Source: Deltaproteobacteria bacterium (lineage in GTDB: Bacteria > JAMCPX01). Taken from it: a stretch of DNA of 64,000 nucleotides. The notes beneath the pieces are model-generated. The model had not been told where the DNA came from. It saw nothing but the letters and a program-made list of their open reading frames with translations, and searched no databases. Below are positions 35,670 through 46,542 of this stretch, in pieces; within the stretch, counting starts at the first letter, position 1, and every line of letters begins with the position of its first letter. The translations under genes and the position numbers were made by a program. Location of the stretch: positions 1-64,000 of the forward strand of contig JAMCPX010000022.1 of NCBI GenBank assembly GCA_023382265.1. The letters are read 5' to 3'.

Positions 35670-36302
35670 TTAGTCAATAGAGATTGTATGTTTTATACCA
35701 AACCATCCAAAGTATAATGCAAAAGAAAGAAATATAAAGCCACTTATAATCATTATTACCTTAAAACCTTTTGAGCCTATAAACCTTTTAATATATCCAA
35801 AAAACAGGGCAACTACACTATACCATGCAAGATCTGCAAGTATATGTCCCATATAGAAAACAACTATACCTTTCAGACCATATTTAAAGGAAAGCACAAT
35901 ATAACTCAATCCTATAGTAATCCACCATATAAGCAAATAAGGATTGGATAGAGAGGTTAAGATACCTGATATGTATGCCGAATTACTCTTTGTATCCTTA
36001 TTATACGTTAATAAATCGCCCGAATATCGAAAAGCACCATAAGCCATGCCCAGCAACACAATGCCGCCGGCTATACCGATAATAGCAAGCGCGGTATTGC
36101 TTTTTAGAAAATGCCCAAGACCAAAATAAAGACCCAGTACCAATAAGACCTCAAGTGTCCCGTGTCCCATTACAATAAAAATACCTGCTCTCAATCCTTT
36201 CTTACTGCTATGGAGAACAGTTGCGGTAAACATAGGTCCTGGCATCATAGCACCAGAGAACGCAATTATAAAAGAACTAAAAAATATTCCAATCAATCCC
36301 AT
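35670..36302 (-). CDS. LysE family amino-acid exporter
   Basis: 210 aa with six hydrophobic helices. The family's N-terminal GAMMPGPMF loop (residues about 17-25), AGIFIVMGHGTLEVLLVLGL, and SLSNPYLLIWWITIGLSYI match RhtB/LysE translocators, which export amino acids or small amines across the inner membrane. Substrate unknown. It diverges from msbA across an AT-rich gap. Confidence 0.85.
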   Translation of the reverse strand: MGLIGIFFSSFIIAFSGAMMPGPMFTATVLHSSKKGLRAGIFIVMGHGTLEVLLVLGLYFGLGHFLKSNTALAIIGIAGGIVLLGMAYGAFRYSGDLLTYNKDTKSNSAYISGILTSLSNPYLLIWWITIGLSYIVLSFKYGLKGIVVFYMGHILADLAWYSVVALFFGYIKRFIGSKGFKVIMIISGFIFLSFALYFGWFGIKHTISID

Positions 36303-36606
36303 AGAGTCTTTTATACACCTTACATGATTAACATAAACAATTTTTTTAGTAAAAAAATAGACTTATGTGGTTTTTACAAAATCGGACTTTTGAAGGACTT
36401 TTTTCTTATCTCGATTAAAAATCGCACGTACCTTTTGATTAAGGTTCTGGCGCACTATAAAAAATGCTTTGATTGTTTGCGCAGGATATTATAAGTATTA
36501 AACAAGCTTATAGACGAATCATGAACCGTCTTCCCGGGCAAATGCTTTATGTTATAGAATGGTTTATACGCAAATAATATGGAAAGGAAAAAAATAAATA
36601 CTGATT
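36303..36606. other. AT-rich intergenic region between divergent lysE and msbA
   Basis: No gene is supported. The region must hold both promoters. Several TATAAA/TATAAG/TATAGA-like hexamers occur, but none has a good -35 at 16-18 nt, so I do not call a site. No repeat or hairpin was noticed. Confidence 0.3.
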
Positions 36607-38406
36607 ATGTTTAAAGGTAATATAAAAAGGCTATTGGGATATCTTACTCCATACATCGATAGATTTATCTTTGCGATGATTTTAATGATCATGCTCTCGC
36701 TTATGACAGGTGCAATTGCATACTTAGCAGGTCCACTCGTGAAGTACATAATAAATCCGTCGGAAACGACTTTGCATGTAGCAGGTCCGTTTAAATTCCT
36801 TTTGAAAATACCAAAAAAGGAGTTGTTTTATTATCTGCCGATTACGCTTATCGTTGTTGCTTTTTTAAAAGGCCTTTCATTTTATGGGCAGGCTTATTTT
36901 ATGGGGAATATAGGACAGAAGATTATAAGAGATATAAGGAATGATCTGTTCGGACATATTCAATACCTGCCGTTAGCTTATTTTTCAAATGTTAATACGG
37001 GAACGCTTGTCTCAAGGATCATGAACGATGTGGGACTTATCCAGGGTGCAGTAACGAGCGCCGTTGCGGGCAGCTTAAGGGACAGCTTTTCTATAATCGT
37101 ACTTATCGGTCTTGCTTTTTATCTTGACTGGCAATTGTCCCTTCTCACATTTCTTGTTTATCCCTTAGTAGGATACGCCATCGTATGGGTTGGAAGAAAA
37201 CTTCAGAAGGTGAGTATACAGGGACAGGTTGCCGCGGCCAATCTCAACAATAAACTATTCGAATCAATCTCGAGTATCAACATAGTTAAGGCGTTTAACA
37301 GTGAAGATCATGAAGTGAACAGGTTCAAGAAATTTACGTCAGACTTTTACGTAGCGATTATGAGGGGCGTAAAGGTAAACGCATTGTTCACCCCTTCCAT
37401 GGAATTTCTTATGGTGGTAGGATTTGTCGGCGCATTCTGGTATGGCGGATGGAGGATCATGAACGGTACACTTACACCCGAGAGTTTTTTATCGTTTTTT
37501 GCTGCCATAGGTTTATTATATCAGCCGGTTAAAAACCTTAGTAATATAAACAGTATAATACAGGATGGGCTTGCAGCATCAAAACGTGTATTCGAGGTAC
37601 TCGATGAACCATTAGAGACGGGCAGGGACGGCAGTAAAATTGTTACAGAAGTAAAAGAAGGCATATCCTTTAAAAATGTAAGCTTTAAATACAAGGATCA
37701 AGATGTATTGAAGAACATCAGCATGGATATAAGGAAAGGAGAGATCATTGCAATTGTTGGAGATAGCGGCGCAGGAAAATCAACACTTGTAAGCCTTATA
37801 CCTCGTTTTTATGATGTAACATCAGGTTCAATAAAGATAGACTCCGTTGATATAAGCGAAATAAAAATTAAAGCCTTGAGGGACATGATTGGTATAGTTA
37901 CACAGGAAACCGTTTTGTTTGATGATACCGTTTACAACAACATAATCTATGGTGCCAAAGATGCCACTTTTGAAGAGGTCGTAAATGCGGCAAAGGCTGC
38001 TTATGCACATAAATTCATAATGGAACTATCGGATGGTTATAATACAAATCTTGGTGAAAGGGGTGCTAAATTATCCGGAGGCGAAAGGCAGAGGATCTCA
38101 ATAGCAAGAGCGATATTGAAAAACCCCGCGATACTTATTCTTGATGAAGCCACATCAAACCTTGATGCAAAATCAGAAGGTGAGGTGCAAAAGGCACTTG
38201 AAAACCTTATGCGCGGTAAGACCACATTTTTAATTGCACACAGGCTATATACTGCTGAACGGGCAGACAGGATAGCAGTGATAGTAAAAGGAATCCTTGA
38301 AGAAGAAGGACATCACGACATGCTCATGAAGAATGATGGATATTACAAAAAACTTTACATGCTTCAGCACACACTTTTTGAAAAAGAACAAAAAAATATG
38401 CAATGA
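36607..38406 (+). CDS. msbA: MsbA-like lipid A/lipid exporting ABC transporter
   Basis: 599 aa half-transporter with fused membrane and ATPase domains. Six helices lie in the first 320 residues. The ATPase has Walker A GDSGAGKST, the ABC signature KLSGGERQRISIARAIL, Walker B LILDEATSNLD and the H-loop LIAHRLYT. It flips lipid A core or other lipids across the inner membrane (family). It is followed with a 4-nt overlap by a DUF374 acyltransferase, which supports a lipid A role. GGAAAGG precedes the ATG. Confidence 0.9.
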   Translation: MFKGNIKRLLGYLTPYIDRFIFAMILMIMLSLMTGAIAYLAGPLVKYIINPSETTLHVAGPFKFLLKIPKKELFYYLPITLIVVAFLKGLSFYGQAYFMGNIGQKIIRDIRNDLFGHIQYLPLAYFSNVNTGTLVSRIMNDVGLIQGAVTSAVAGSLRDSFSIIVLIGLAFYLDWQLSLLTFLVYPLVGYAIVWVGRKLQKVSIQGQVAAANLNNKLFESISSINIVKAFNSEDHEVNRFKKFTSDFYVAIMRGVKVNALFTPSMEFLMVVGFVGAFWYGGWRIMNGTLTPESFLSFFAAIGLLYQPVKNLSNINSIIQDGLAASKRVFEVLDEPLETGRDGSKIVTEVKEGISFKNVSFKYKDQDVLKNISMDIRKGEIIAIVGDSGAGKSTLVSLIPRFYDVTSGSIKIDSVDISEIKIKALRDMIGIVTQETVLFDDTVYNNIIYGAKDATFEEVVNAAKAAYAHKFIMELSDGYNTNLGERGAKLSGGERQRISIARAILKNPAILILDEATSNLDAKSEGEVQKALENLMRGKTTFLIAHRLYTAERADRIAVIVKGILEEEGHHDMLMKNDGYYKKLYMLQHTLFEKEQKNMQ

Positions 38407-39050
38407 AGCATTATATAAGTTCTATTAAAACGTGGATCCTGGGTTTGGTAATATGGGCATTAACCTATTTAATGGCATTAACCCTTAGATACACTTTTAA
38501 AGGAAAAGAAACATTCGATAAATTCATTTCGAAAAATCCTACCGTAGCTGTATTCTGGCATGGCGAGTTTTTCCTCTTACCTTACCTATATAGAAAACAA
38601 AAGGTGGCTACATTTGTAAGTCCAAGTAAAGACGGCAACATATCAAATGCGGTTCTAAGAAGATACAAATTCGGCAGGATAAGAGGGTCAAGCACAAGAG
38701 GAGGTGTGTCGGCTTCCCGCGAGGCTATTAATTATATAAAGAACGGTTATGCTATAGGTATAACGGCGGATGGACCAAGGGGGCCTTATCACAAATTAAA
38801 ACCCGGAGCTGTATGGCTTGCACAGCAGATGAACATCCCTGTTGTGACTGTTACAGTAAGGTTAAAGCATTCATTAAAATTAGGTTCATGGGATAAATTT
38901 GCCATACCGGTACCATTTACAAAGGTTATCGTTATTTATGGAGAACTTATAGATATAAAAACTAAGAACAGACAGGAAGCTGTAGAAGTTGTCCAGAAAA
39001 AGCTTGAAGAGCAAGGTAAAGAGGCAGACTTAACGATAGAAAATCTTTAA
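38403..39050 (+). CDS. DUF374/LPLAT-type acyltransferase
   Basis: 215 aa, ATGA overlap with msbA. An N-terminal membrane helix is followed by VAVFWHGEFFLLPYLYRK, whose H-x-x-x-x-L replaces the H(x4)D of ordinary acyltransferases, as in DUF374 proteins. SPSKDGNISNAVLRRYKFG, RGSSTRGGVSASREAI and ITADGPRGPYHKLKPGAV are the DUF374 core. It probably acts on lipid A or related precursors, given its location behind msbA (inference). Confidence 0.85.
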   Translation: MKHYISSIKTWILGLVIWALTYLMALTLRYTFKGKETFDKFISKNPTVAVFWHGEFFLLPYLYRKQKVATFVSPSKDGNISNAVLRRYKFGRIRGSSTRGGVSASREAINYIKNGYAIGITADGPRGPYHKLKPGAVWLAQQMNIPVVTVTVRLKHSLKLGSWDKFAIPVPFTKVIVIYGELIDIKTKNRQEAVEVVQKKLEEQGKEADLTIENL

Positions 39051-39106
39051 CCCGGAAAACACGATTCAATTTTTTCTCATCCGGCATCTCTAAAGTATTC
39101 TTCACG

Positions 39107-41929
39107 CTACAAGATTGTACCTATGTAGAAGTCCCATGCCGTAAGAGCCTCTCCCGTCCTTCTATCGAGCTTGAAGCCTATATCAATATTAAGAGCGCCA
39201 GCCGGTGTAACATACCTTAAACCAACACCAGCGGTTTTTCTTATATCATGCATACCCTTCAGAACGAATGTTGACTGTGATGACCACACATTACCGCCGT
39301 CTGTAAATATAACCCCATCAAAATTCCATATCATTTTTATGCGAAGCTCTGTTTGATAATTCAGCATAATATCTCCTCCAAGGGGTACGTTTCCCGGTCC
39401 TATGGGACCTACAGAGTCCTCTGTAAATCCCCTTAAAGTTGAACCGCCGCCGAGATAGAACCTTTTTTCTATAGGTAAATCAAGCGTTGTCCCGAGAGGC
39501 CATGCATAACCACCTCTTAATGATATAACCCATACCAGATCTTTGTTTAAGGGTATGTACTTGGTAGTTGCAGAATACAATTTTAGATACTCTTCCTGAG
39601 AATAAAACCAGTTTTTTGCCCAATCAAGTCTGAAGATTTCCAAAAATCCATTTGTAGGGTTAAATGGATTATTGCGCTCGTCGATAAAGATCAGCGGAGA
39701 TATAATGCCAAGCTGGGTCATCTCCACATCGGCAGGGGTGAGGACGGCAGCGGGGTTAACATTAAGAGGCTCCCTTAATTCAAACTCATATTGCAGGGAC
39801 AATTTTATTCTGGAATCAATGTTTTTATCAACACCCATAATTGCACCCAGCGTTTTTAAACTGTACCCGACCCACAAATTTCTTATGTAAGAATCAATCA
39901 GGTTAACCCTGCCCGTCAAATGAGTTCTGAATAAATAATTTTCTTTATACCCAAGTTCTAAATCCCTCTGATTGGTTATATAGTTGCTATGATTGAACAT
40001 AGGTTTAAACGAATAAATCTGAGGCTGCACACCTCCACCGACATGAAGATCAATTGATCTTGCCGTGCCCATTATATTATTGTCATAAATATCTGCAGTA
40101 CCCCTATAGCCTACTGCAGTACTATAACCGGCAGAGAATTCTATACCATGCTTTTTTCGTTCTTTTAAAATCACTTCTATATCTACGGTGTTACCTGATC
40201 CATTTTCTGCTGACAGGGGTTTTATTTCCACCCTGTCAAAATATCCGGTTCTTAAAAGATTAATTCTGCTCTGCACAACCTCATCGGGAATAAAATATGA
40301 CCCGCTCTTTAAAATGAGATTCTCCATTATAACCCATGTAGCTGTTTGCCTATTCCCAACTATAATAATCCTTCCTATGTGAATTCTTTTACCTTCTTTT
40401 ATTGTAAATGAAATATCTGCAAGATGTTTATTTATCAAATAATTATAATCTACGGAGGCATTTATGTAGCCTTTCGAAAAGTATAATCGTTCTATAGCCC
40501 TTTTGACATTCTGCAATTCCCACATATCAAATGCACTATTTGGTTTTATTTTATTTAAGATATTTAAAACTGCTGCATTCATAGCTTCGGATAAGCCACT
40601 CATACTTATACTTTTAACAAGGGTTTGTTTGCCCTCATCTATGAAGATATTTACATTAATCCATTCTTTCCTTTTATCCATAAAATCTATTTTGATATCC
40701 TTTATATTTGCATCAAGAAATCCGTCCATCTTGTATAGATAAACAATGGCTTTTAAGTCTTCATCAAATCTCTGGGGCGATAAAATTCCATTATATTGAT
40801 AATCATAGATATAAGCGTACAATCTCCATGGAGATGTTAACATCTGGGCTTTTAAAGCAGAGCTTGATTCATGTTTGTTGCCGTGGAAAAAAATACCCGC
40901 GATGTATATCTTTTTACCTTCATGAATATTATAAATCACATGAATATCTTTTCCCCTTATAATGTGATAATTGACTTTTGCATAAAAAAATCCTCTGTCT
41001 TTGTATGCGATTTCTATTTTTGTTTTATAAAGCTCAAAATTGAGAAAACCTGCCGACTTTTTAATTCCCATAACATCCAAAAGCTCATTATTGCTAATAT
41101 TTTTATTACCCTTAAATTCAAACAAAAATTTCTTTCCGGTATTCACATAAATACTTATGTATGCATTATCGAGATTCTCTGAATATATTATTTTGAGTTT
41201 TGATATATAAACCTGCCAGTAGCCAAGAGAATAATAGTAGCTATCAAGTAATGCAGGTATGCTGTCTATTTTATTTTTTACGATAGGCTCGCCCCTCTTT
41301 ATTCCCATCTCATCCATAAGAGCAGCTTTTGTTATGAGCGGATTCCCGAACACCTCTATTTTATTTATGATTGTAGGCTGTCCCTCATCTATATTTACAA
41401 CGATATTACCGCCGCTGTATGAGGTTTTTTTGAATTTTGCAGTTACCTCTGCCCGTGTATATCCATTATCATAATAGAACTTCTTTATTCTTTCTTTTAA
41501 TTTATCCAAAATACCCGTGTAAAAAACAGTACCTCTTTGGATATATACTGCGTGTTCGAGTTCTGCATTATTAAATGCATGGACTCCCTTAAATTCGATC
41601 TTCTCCACTCCTACGATAGGCTCACACCTATATATAATTGCGATAGTATTATCTGCTGTAATATTAATCATCATTTCAACATCCGAGCATTGAGACGTTG
41701 AGTATATCAGCTTTATTGTGTTATCTGCGTCGCTAAGGTTAAAGGGCGTACCTATCTTTGTTTTTATAAATGCCTTTATACCTTCCATTTTCACGTCGGG
41801 GGGAAGCTTAAGCTCAACATTGGATATCATCATACCATTGTATGAACCGATATATTGATCTGCAGGTGCACTTGCAGATAAAGAGATCAGGATCAATATG
41901 ATAAATATGATATATCTAAGGACGGCCAT
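39107..41929 (-). CDS. Omp85-family outer-membrane assembly protein (TamA/BamA-like)
   Basis: 940 aa. Signal peptide (residues 1-23, APADQ), then five or more POTRA-like units of about 75 residues (for example IEFKGVHAFNNAELEHAVYI, IEVFGNPLITKAALMDEMG, ISMSGLSEAMNAAVLNIL, IIVGNRQTATWVIMENLIL). The C-terminal barrel has the conserved LGGGSTLRGFTEDSVGPIGP loop, the family's L/VRGF insertion motif, and ends in Leu rather than Phe. The start overlaps the tamB stop by one base (TGATG). Adjacent to tamB, it is more likely a TamA-type partner than the only BamA, though its length and POTRA number resemble BamA. Confidence 0.88.
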   Translation of the reverse strand: MAVLRYIIFIILILISLSASAPADQYIGSYNGMMISNVELKLPPDVKMEGIKAFIKTKIGTPFNLSDADNTIKLIYSTSQCSDVEMMINITADNTIAIIYRCEPIVGVEKIEFKGVHAFNNAELEHAVYIQRGTVFYTGILDKLKERIKKFYYDNGYTRAEVTAKFKKTSYSGGNIVVNIDEGQPTIINKIEVFGNPLITKAALMDEMGIKRGEPIVKNKIDSIPALLDSYYYSLGYWQVYISKLKIIYSENLDNAYISIYVNTGKKFLFEFKGNKNISNNELLDVMGIKKSAGFLNFELYKTKIEIAYKDRGFFYAKVNYHIIRGKDIHVIYNIHEGKKIYIAGIFFHGNKHESSSALKAQMLTSPWRLYAYIYDYQYNGILSPQRFDEDLKAIVYLYKMDGFLDANIKDIKIDFMDKRKEWINVNIFIDEGKQTLVKSISMSGLSEAMNAAVLNILNKIKPNSAFDMWELQNVKRAIERLYFSKGYINASVDYNYLINKHLADISFTIKEGKRIHIGRIIIVGNRQTATWVIMENLILKSGSYFIPDEVVQSRINLLRTGYFDRVEIKPLSAENGSGNTVDIEVILKERKKHGIEFSAGYSTAVGYRGTADIYDNNIMGTARSIDLHVGGGVQPQIYSFKPMFNHSNYITNQRDLELGYKENYLFRTHLTGRVNLIDSYIRNLWVGYSLKTLGAIMGVDKNIDSRIKLSLQYEFELREPLNVNPAAVLTPADVEMTQLGIISPLIFIDERNNPFNPTNGFLEIFRLDWAKNWFYSQEEYLKLYSATTKYIPLNKDLVWVISLRGGYAWPLGTTLDLPIEKRFYLGGGSTLRGFTEDSVGPIGPGNVPLGGDIMLNYQTELRIKMIWNFDGVIFTDGGNVWSSQSTFVLKGMHDIRKTAGVGLRYVTPAGALNIDIGFKLDRRTGEALTAWDFYIGTIL

Positions 41930-44900
41930 CAGAATTGTAATTTATATTTTAGATCTCCGCCAATATTCCCCACGTTATTATTTGTATTGGATTGTTGTAT
42001 GACCGACATTTCATTATCCCAATCACCCGTCAGATATAATCTTTTACTCAGCCTGTATTCGGACTGAAAACGTTGAAAATTATATCCGTTAAGATCATAA
42101 GAATAATTGACCACGAAGTTATTGGTTATCCTCTTAGAAACAGTAACCTTTAGGCTCGTCGATGAAAGACCTCTCGGGTAATACGGTTCGATCTGAAGAT
42201 TATCAATCCAAAAGTATTTCTTTACATTATTCAGATTTGTGCTGCCCATAAATTCGGAAAACATATCCTTTGCAAGCTTGCTTCCTACAGCAGCCCCAAG
42301 CTCATAAGCCGCTACAGAGCTGACTCCGCTTTTAGCAAGATCAAATGTAGTTACACCGTACGTAAGTAAACTTATAATATCCGTCTCATCAAGGTTTGGG
42401 GGATTTGACGTGAGTATTATATTAAGCTTGCCAAGTTCACCAGAAACGTTCAGGTAAATCATATAATCAGTGTATTCATTATTAACCATATATTGATTTT
42501 CCATAGAAGCACGCACTTCTACAAACGGGTTTCCGGGATGCTCCCGCGTGTACGTAAGAAGAATATTATCTATATTAAATGTAGATGACCTATATACAAT
42601 TTGCCCGCTATTTGATGTTATATTGCCCAGAATAACAGGGTCATCTATATCTCCAATAACCTTTAAATCCATACTTAATACGCTGTTCACTAAATTATTA
42701 TCAACAACTATGCTGTCATTCGCGTATATGCTTACATCCAAATGTAAAGGATTAAGCTTTTTATTTTCTATACTTTTTACTTCATACTTTCTGTGTTGAA
42801 ATTTTAACAGCTCATCCTCCCAGTTAATGTAATCCGTATATGATGCATTAATAATGTCTACGTTACCCTGAAGTACGGGCTGCTTATAATTACCTTTCAA
42901 ACCGAGTGAAGCGTTAAAATGCACAGGGATGGTATTGTTATAAACATAGTTCATACCTTTAATCATTAAAGAGAGGTCAAAGACTTCCGGCAGGATCCCC
43001 TTAGTAATTATTTTCCCGCTGCCAGACATAGAGCCTCCATTGATTATGCCGGTGAGTTCATTTATAGTAATACTATTATTACGGATAAAAACCGATGTTC
43101 TTAAAGATGAAATAGCAACAGGGTATTGTGAAAGCGTTATAGCTCCGTTGAGTTCTGAATTACCGTTTATCATGGTATGCCCAGCTTTACCCTCTATTCT
43201 GGCATCAAGTTTAAATCTACCGCTTGAACCTGCAACCATATTTGTAAACAATGGCAAATAGTTTAAATTGATATCTGCATCAACGAGTGTATCGATATTG
43301 CCGTTAAAATTAACAAAACCTTTTAGCTGTAAAAAACTACTCTTCCCTTTTATTAAAAAATTCCTGAAGTATAAATCATTGTTAGCCACATCCACAAATA
43401 CCGGTCCCCCATTCTTGAGAACAGCAAAATGATTACCCAACGTGAGATTCGTTAAGTACACATACCCGACAATAGAATCCGGCACATCTTTTAACTTTCC
43501 CACAAACCATGCCTTACCGGTAATACCGTTCGCTATATCATTTTTTGAGAAAAGTTTTATAAATGGAGACATGCTGAAATTGTTAAATTTTGAGGCCAGC
43601 TCAAATTCATACCCATTACCTATCCTGAGACTTGCATCACCATACAGAGAATCACCGAATAACCTCGCCCGGATAAAAAGCTCATCATTCTTTAGGTTCA
43701 ACTCGATTCTTGAGTCGGATAATAACTTATCTCGATAATAGGAATCCAGTACTTTTACAGATAAGTCTGCTTTTGGCTTTGTCAGCTTCCCGTACACATT
43801 GCCTGTAAAAGAAAGCAATGCTTTTACCGGTAGTTGTGATTTATTGACGAGATCAATCTCTTTAATGAAAAATTTGTTTGAATCAAAATCAAGGTTCACC
43901 TCATTGCTTTCTGATAGTGTGCCCCTTACATTTATTTCGCCCCTACCCTTCTTAAATATGCACCTATCGAATTTTACAATACCGTTGTTCATGCTTATTT
44001 TAACAACGCCTTTATCAAAGGACTGCCATTGCACGGATGGCTGAGAAAAATAAAGATCGGTATAGCCGTTCATCTTTTTTACTGGCCCGTCAATCATTAT
44101 TGTCCCCGTGGCATAACCACCCGCTGTAAGCTTTTTATCAATATTGTACGCGATATCAGCCATCGAAAGATGTTTGAGTATAGCCACAAGATGGAGCCTT
44201 ACCCCTTTTGTAAAACTTATACCTCCATTAACATAAGCTTTTGTATCCCCGCGGTTTATCCGGATTGCTTCGAGAGCTAAGACGTTTTTACTGAATCTTA
44301 TCCCGCCTTTTGTATGCCCCATGTGTATACCCTCCATACCATAATGCGAAAAATCGGTTAAGCCGTATATGACAATATCTGTAAATGGACCTGCTATATA
44401 GCCGTGCACGGCTCCTATACCTGTATACGGTATAGAGGCTATTGGGCTGACATCGATCATATCAACGTGGGATGAATTAAATTCAAGAAACATTGCACCT
44501 GTAAAATAAAGAGCCGTGTTAGTGTAAACGATAGAGTGATCCGTTTTTGCAGATGTCTGATAGAGGTACGCATACCGGTCATTTATAATAAATCTGGAAT
44601 CAACGAGAGCCGGCTTCACCGTTAAGATCTTCATCTTTTTACTCGCAAGAAAATAATCATTGTAGACAGAAAATCTTTTAAATTCAGTGCGGGTTGTTCC
44701 TGAAAAATAAATAGGATTAAAACTGCCTTTTACATTCACCTTTCCTGTTAAGGATGCATCAACATAAGGTGTTGGAACTCCCAATGACTTGAGGAGTTTA
44801 CCGAAACTTACATTATCAAGGCTGAGCACGAACTTAGAAGGTATTTTGTTATCGAACATATTAATTGACCCGTCGAATTTTACCATACCGCCCGCAATAT

Positions 44901-45885
44901 CTATGTCGGCATTTTTTATATGGAGTTTATGTGCCTTCAGGGTATAATTGATTTTTCCTGTACCACCCTGAATATTACCTATTTTAAGGTTTTCAAAAAC
45001 AATGTACCCATAAGCGTCGGGGTTAAAAACACTTCCCCTTATCCTGCTGTCAATGTCAATGCCGCCTTGAATATCCGGGAATGAAATCGGGAATATTCTT
45101 CTTGCAGCATTGAGCTGAGCAACATCGGGGAAAGACGCTTTAACGTGCATAGTAAGATATGGATTCACATAATTATTTAGAAAACCACTTACCACAATGT
45201 TCCCGGAATTATCTTTTATTCTGAATCGGTTAATCATCATACCGGTTCTGTCCACCCTGCCGTCAAATGACACCCCAGCTATTGTTAGTGCACCTCTGTT
45301 ATTCGATAAATAAATATCCTTCAAATCTATTACCCCGCTGCCGTTCTCGTTGTGTATATCCGTATAAATGTTCATTGAAGTGTTTTTTATATTGATCAAT
45401 GCTTTGTAGGATGGAATACTGAATGATAAGTTTGCGTTACTTACAATAATGTGATCAACCGTAAACGGCAAATTCTTTATACTCTCCTCAAAATTCGACT
45501 TTCGCCTTTTTGCTGCAAACAAATTATTTCCAACATTCAATACGGCAAATGCATGTACGTCTTGCAAGTCTAAAAACTTAATTCTTGGCTTTTCTTTAAG
45601 AATACTTGGAGGCTCAAATACCAATTTCACCCGTCCTATGCTTACGTTATAGCTGCTTCCTTTTTTTATATTAAGCGCTGAAAGTATGATCGTAGATTTA
45701 AATAAATATGTATGAATATTGCCTATAGAAACACTAATACCGGTTTTGTTATATACGTACTTTTCTAACTTTCTTTCGAGTTTACGCTCTATAATACCGG
45801 TACCAAAAACAATGCCTATAACAAGCAATAGAAGTACTATGATACCATAGAATATGTATACTTTAGTTTTTCTTTCTTTTATCAT
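41929..45885 (-). CDS. tamB: TamB-like translocation/assembly protein
   Basis: 1318 aa. One N-terminal membrane anchor ([22 protein letters not shown]), then about 1200 residues of repeating beta strands with the [19 protein letters not shown]-type pattern of a periplasm-spanning beta-taco. The C-terminal DUF490 domain is clear ([51 protein letters not shown]). TamB-like proteins carry lipids or help outer-membrane protein insertion (family). Overlaps yacG by 23 nt and the Omp85 gene by one base, so the three are translationally coupled. Confidence 0.88.
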   Translation of the reverse strand: MIKERKTKVYIFYGIIVLLLLVIGIVFGTGIIERKLERKLEKYVYNKTGISVSIGNIHTYLFKSTIILSALNIKKGSSYNVSIGRVKLVFEPPSILKEKPRIKFLDLQDVHAFAVLNVGNNLFAAKRRKSNFEESIKNLPFTVDHIIVSNANLSFSIPSYKALINIKNTSMNIYTDIHNENGSGVIDLKDIYLSNNRGALTIAGVSFDGRVDRTGMMINRFRIKDNSGNIVVSGFLNNYVNPYLTMHVKASFPDVAQLNAARRIFPISFPDIQGGIDIDSRIRGSVFNPDAYGYIVFENLKIGNIQGGTGKINYTLKAHKLHIKNADIDIAGGMVKFDGSINMFDNKIPSKFVLSLDNVSFGKLLKSLGVPTPYVDASLTGKVNVKGSFNPIYFSGTTRTEFKRFSVYNDYFLASKKMKILTVKPALVDSRFIINDRYAYLYQTSAKTDHSIVYTNTALYFTGAMFLEFNSSHVDMIDVSPIASIPYTGIGAVHGYIAGPFTDIVIYGLTDFSHYGMEGIHMGHTKGGIRFSKNVLALEAIRINRGDTKAYVNGGISFTKGVRLHLVAILKHLSMADIAYNIDKKLTAGGYATGTIMIDGPVKKMNGYTDLYFSQPSVQWQSFDKGVVKISMNNGIVKFDRCIFKKGRGEINVRGTLSESNEVNLDFDSNKFFIKEIDLVNKSQLPVKALLSFTGNVYGKLTKPKADLSVKVLDSYYRDKLLSDSRIELNLKNDELFIRARLFGDSLYGDASLRIGNGYEFELASKFNNFSMSPFIKLFSKNDIANGITGKAWFVGKLKDVPDSIVGYVYLTNLTLGNHFAVLKNGGPVFVDVANNDLYFRNFLIKGKSSFLQLKGFVNFNGNIDTLVDADINLNYLPLFTNMVAGSSGRFKLDARIEGKAGHTMINGNSELNGAITLSQYPVAISSLRTSVFIRNNSITINELTGIINGGSMSGSGKIITKGILPEVFDLSLMIKGMNYVYNNTIPVHFNASLGLKGNYKQPVLQGNVDIINASYTDYINWEDELLKFQHRKYEVKSIENKKLNPLHLDVSIYANDSIVVDNNLVNSVLSMDLKVIGDIDDPVILGNITSNSGQIVYRSSTFNIDNILLTYTREHPGNPFVEVRASMENQYMVNNEYTDYMIYLNVSGELGKLNIILTSNPPNLDETDIISLLTYGVTTFDLAKSGVSSVAAYELGAAVGSKLAKDMFSEFMGSTNLNNVKKYFWIDNLQIEPYYPRGLSSTSLKVTVSKRITNNFVVNYSYDLNGYNFQRFQSEYRLSKRLYLTGDWDNEMSVIQQSNTNNNVGNIGGDLKYKLQF

Positions 45886-46045
45886 GTTTTACTATCTCAT
45901 CATGTGCATCTGCTCCTATGCGGTATTCTTCATTTAACCATTTACCCAGATCTATGAGTTTGCATCTTTTAGAGCAGAATGGTCTATAAGGATTGTTGGT
46001 CCATTCCACTTCTTTACCGCATGTAGGGCAGCACACTTTCATCAT
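45863..46045 (-). CDS. yacG: YacG family zinc-binding protein (DNA gyrase inhibitor)
   Basis: 60 aa. Four Cys zinc site in two pairs: [11 protein letters not shown] and [21 protein letters not shown], the YacG signature. E. coli YacG binds GyrB and blocks gyrase. The second Met (46042) is an equally good start. The tail ([15 protein letters not shown]) overlaps the tamB start. Confidence 0.9.
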   Translation of the reverse strand: MMKVCCPTCGKEVEWTNNPYRPFCSKRCKLIDLGKWLNEEYRIGADAHDEIVKHDKRKKN

Positions 46046-46119
46046 AACTATTGTATACCAATAAAAGAAAAATATTTAAAGAGATTAATTAAATCTTCAC
46101 CCGTTGAGGAGATTAGACA

Positions 46120-46196
46120 ATGAAACAATATTTTTATTCTTAACGATTACAGGCATTGCGTTTGTATTCGCAGGATTAGGGGATCCGGTTCTTTAA
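46120..46196 (+). pseudogene. frameshifted remnant of a small lipoprotein/signal peptide
   Basis: ATG 46120 with a GAGGAG site five to six bases upstream, but the frame stops after seven codons. One frame over (from 46128), the sequence reads IFLFLTITGIAFVFAGLGDPVL to a TAA, a clear signal-peptide core. A third frame then carries GSGSLNKAGTQGNFPRVGG. The pieces look like one short exported lipoprotein broken by two frameshifts. No family is recognised. Confidence 0.35.
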
Positions 46197-46322
46197 ACAA
46201 AGCTGGGACTCAGGGGAATTTTCCAAGGGTAGGTGGCTCCCCGCACAATAGAAGTATAGCATGTAGATGCAATTAATGAATTACCAAAATTAAAATAAAA
46301 AGAAGAAGGGAGGCATAAGGAT

Positions 46323-46517
46323 ATGAAGAATAAAATAGCCTTAGAACTCATGTCTGCTATATTGTTCGTGGCAGTCTGCTCCGGAAGCAAAAGAACGGTT
46401 GTACAGGGTGCATCGCCTGTAGTCCAGAGCTTATCTGTTCAAGTGCTCTCGTCTGTACCGGGCGGGACACATCATAAGAGAATTGTTGACACAACAACGT
46501 TATTTATGCTGTATTGA
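46323..46517 (+). CDS. short exported/lipoprotein-like ORF, possibly decayed
   Basis: 64 aa with AAGGGAGG nine bases before the ATG. Residues 1-19 form a signal-like helix ending at Cys19 (LFVAVCSGSKR); the residue before Cys is Val, atypical for lipidation. The mature part is Ser/Val-rich with no known motif and ends abruptly. It follows another broken signal-peptide frame, so this stretch may be a decaying set of small lipoproteins ahead of the M23 gene. Could still be a real small protein. Confidence 0.35.
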   Translation: MKNKIALELMSAILFVAVCSGSKRTVVQGASPVVQSLSVQVLSSVPGGTHHKRIVDTTTLFMLY

Positions 46518-46542
46518 TAGTTAATTCAAAAAAAGGACCGTT

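Noticed and set aside
35541-35670. Heat-shock control (CIRCE or sigma-32 box) ahead of grpE
   Set aside because: No TTAGCACTC-N9-GAGTGCTAA repeat and no CTTGAA/CCCCAT pair can be found. Only a weak sigma-70-like pair is present.
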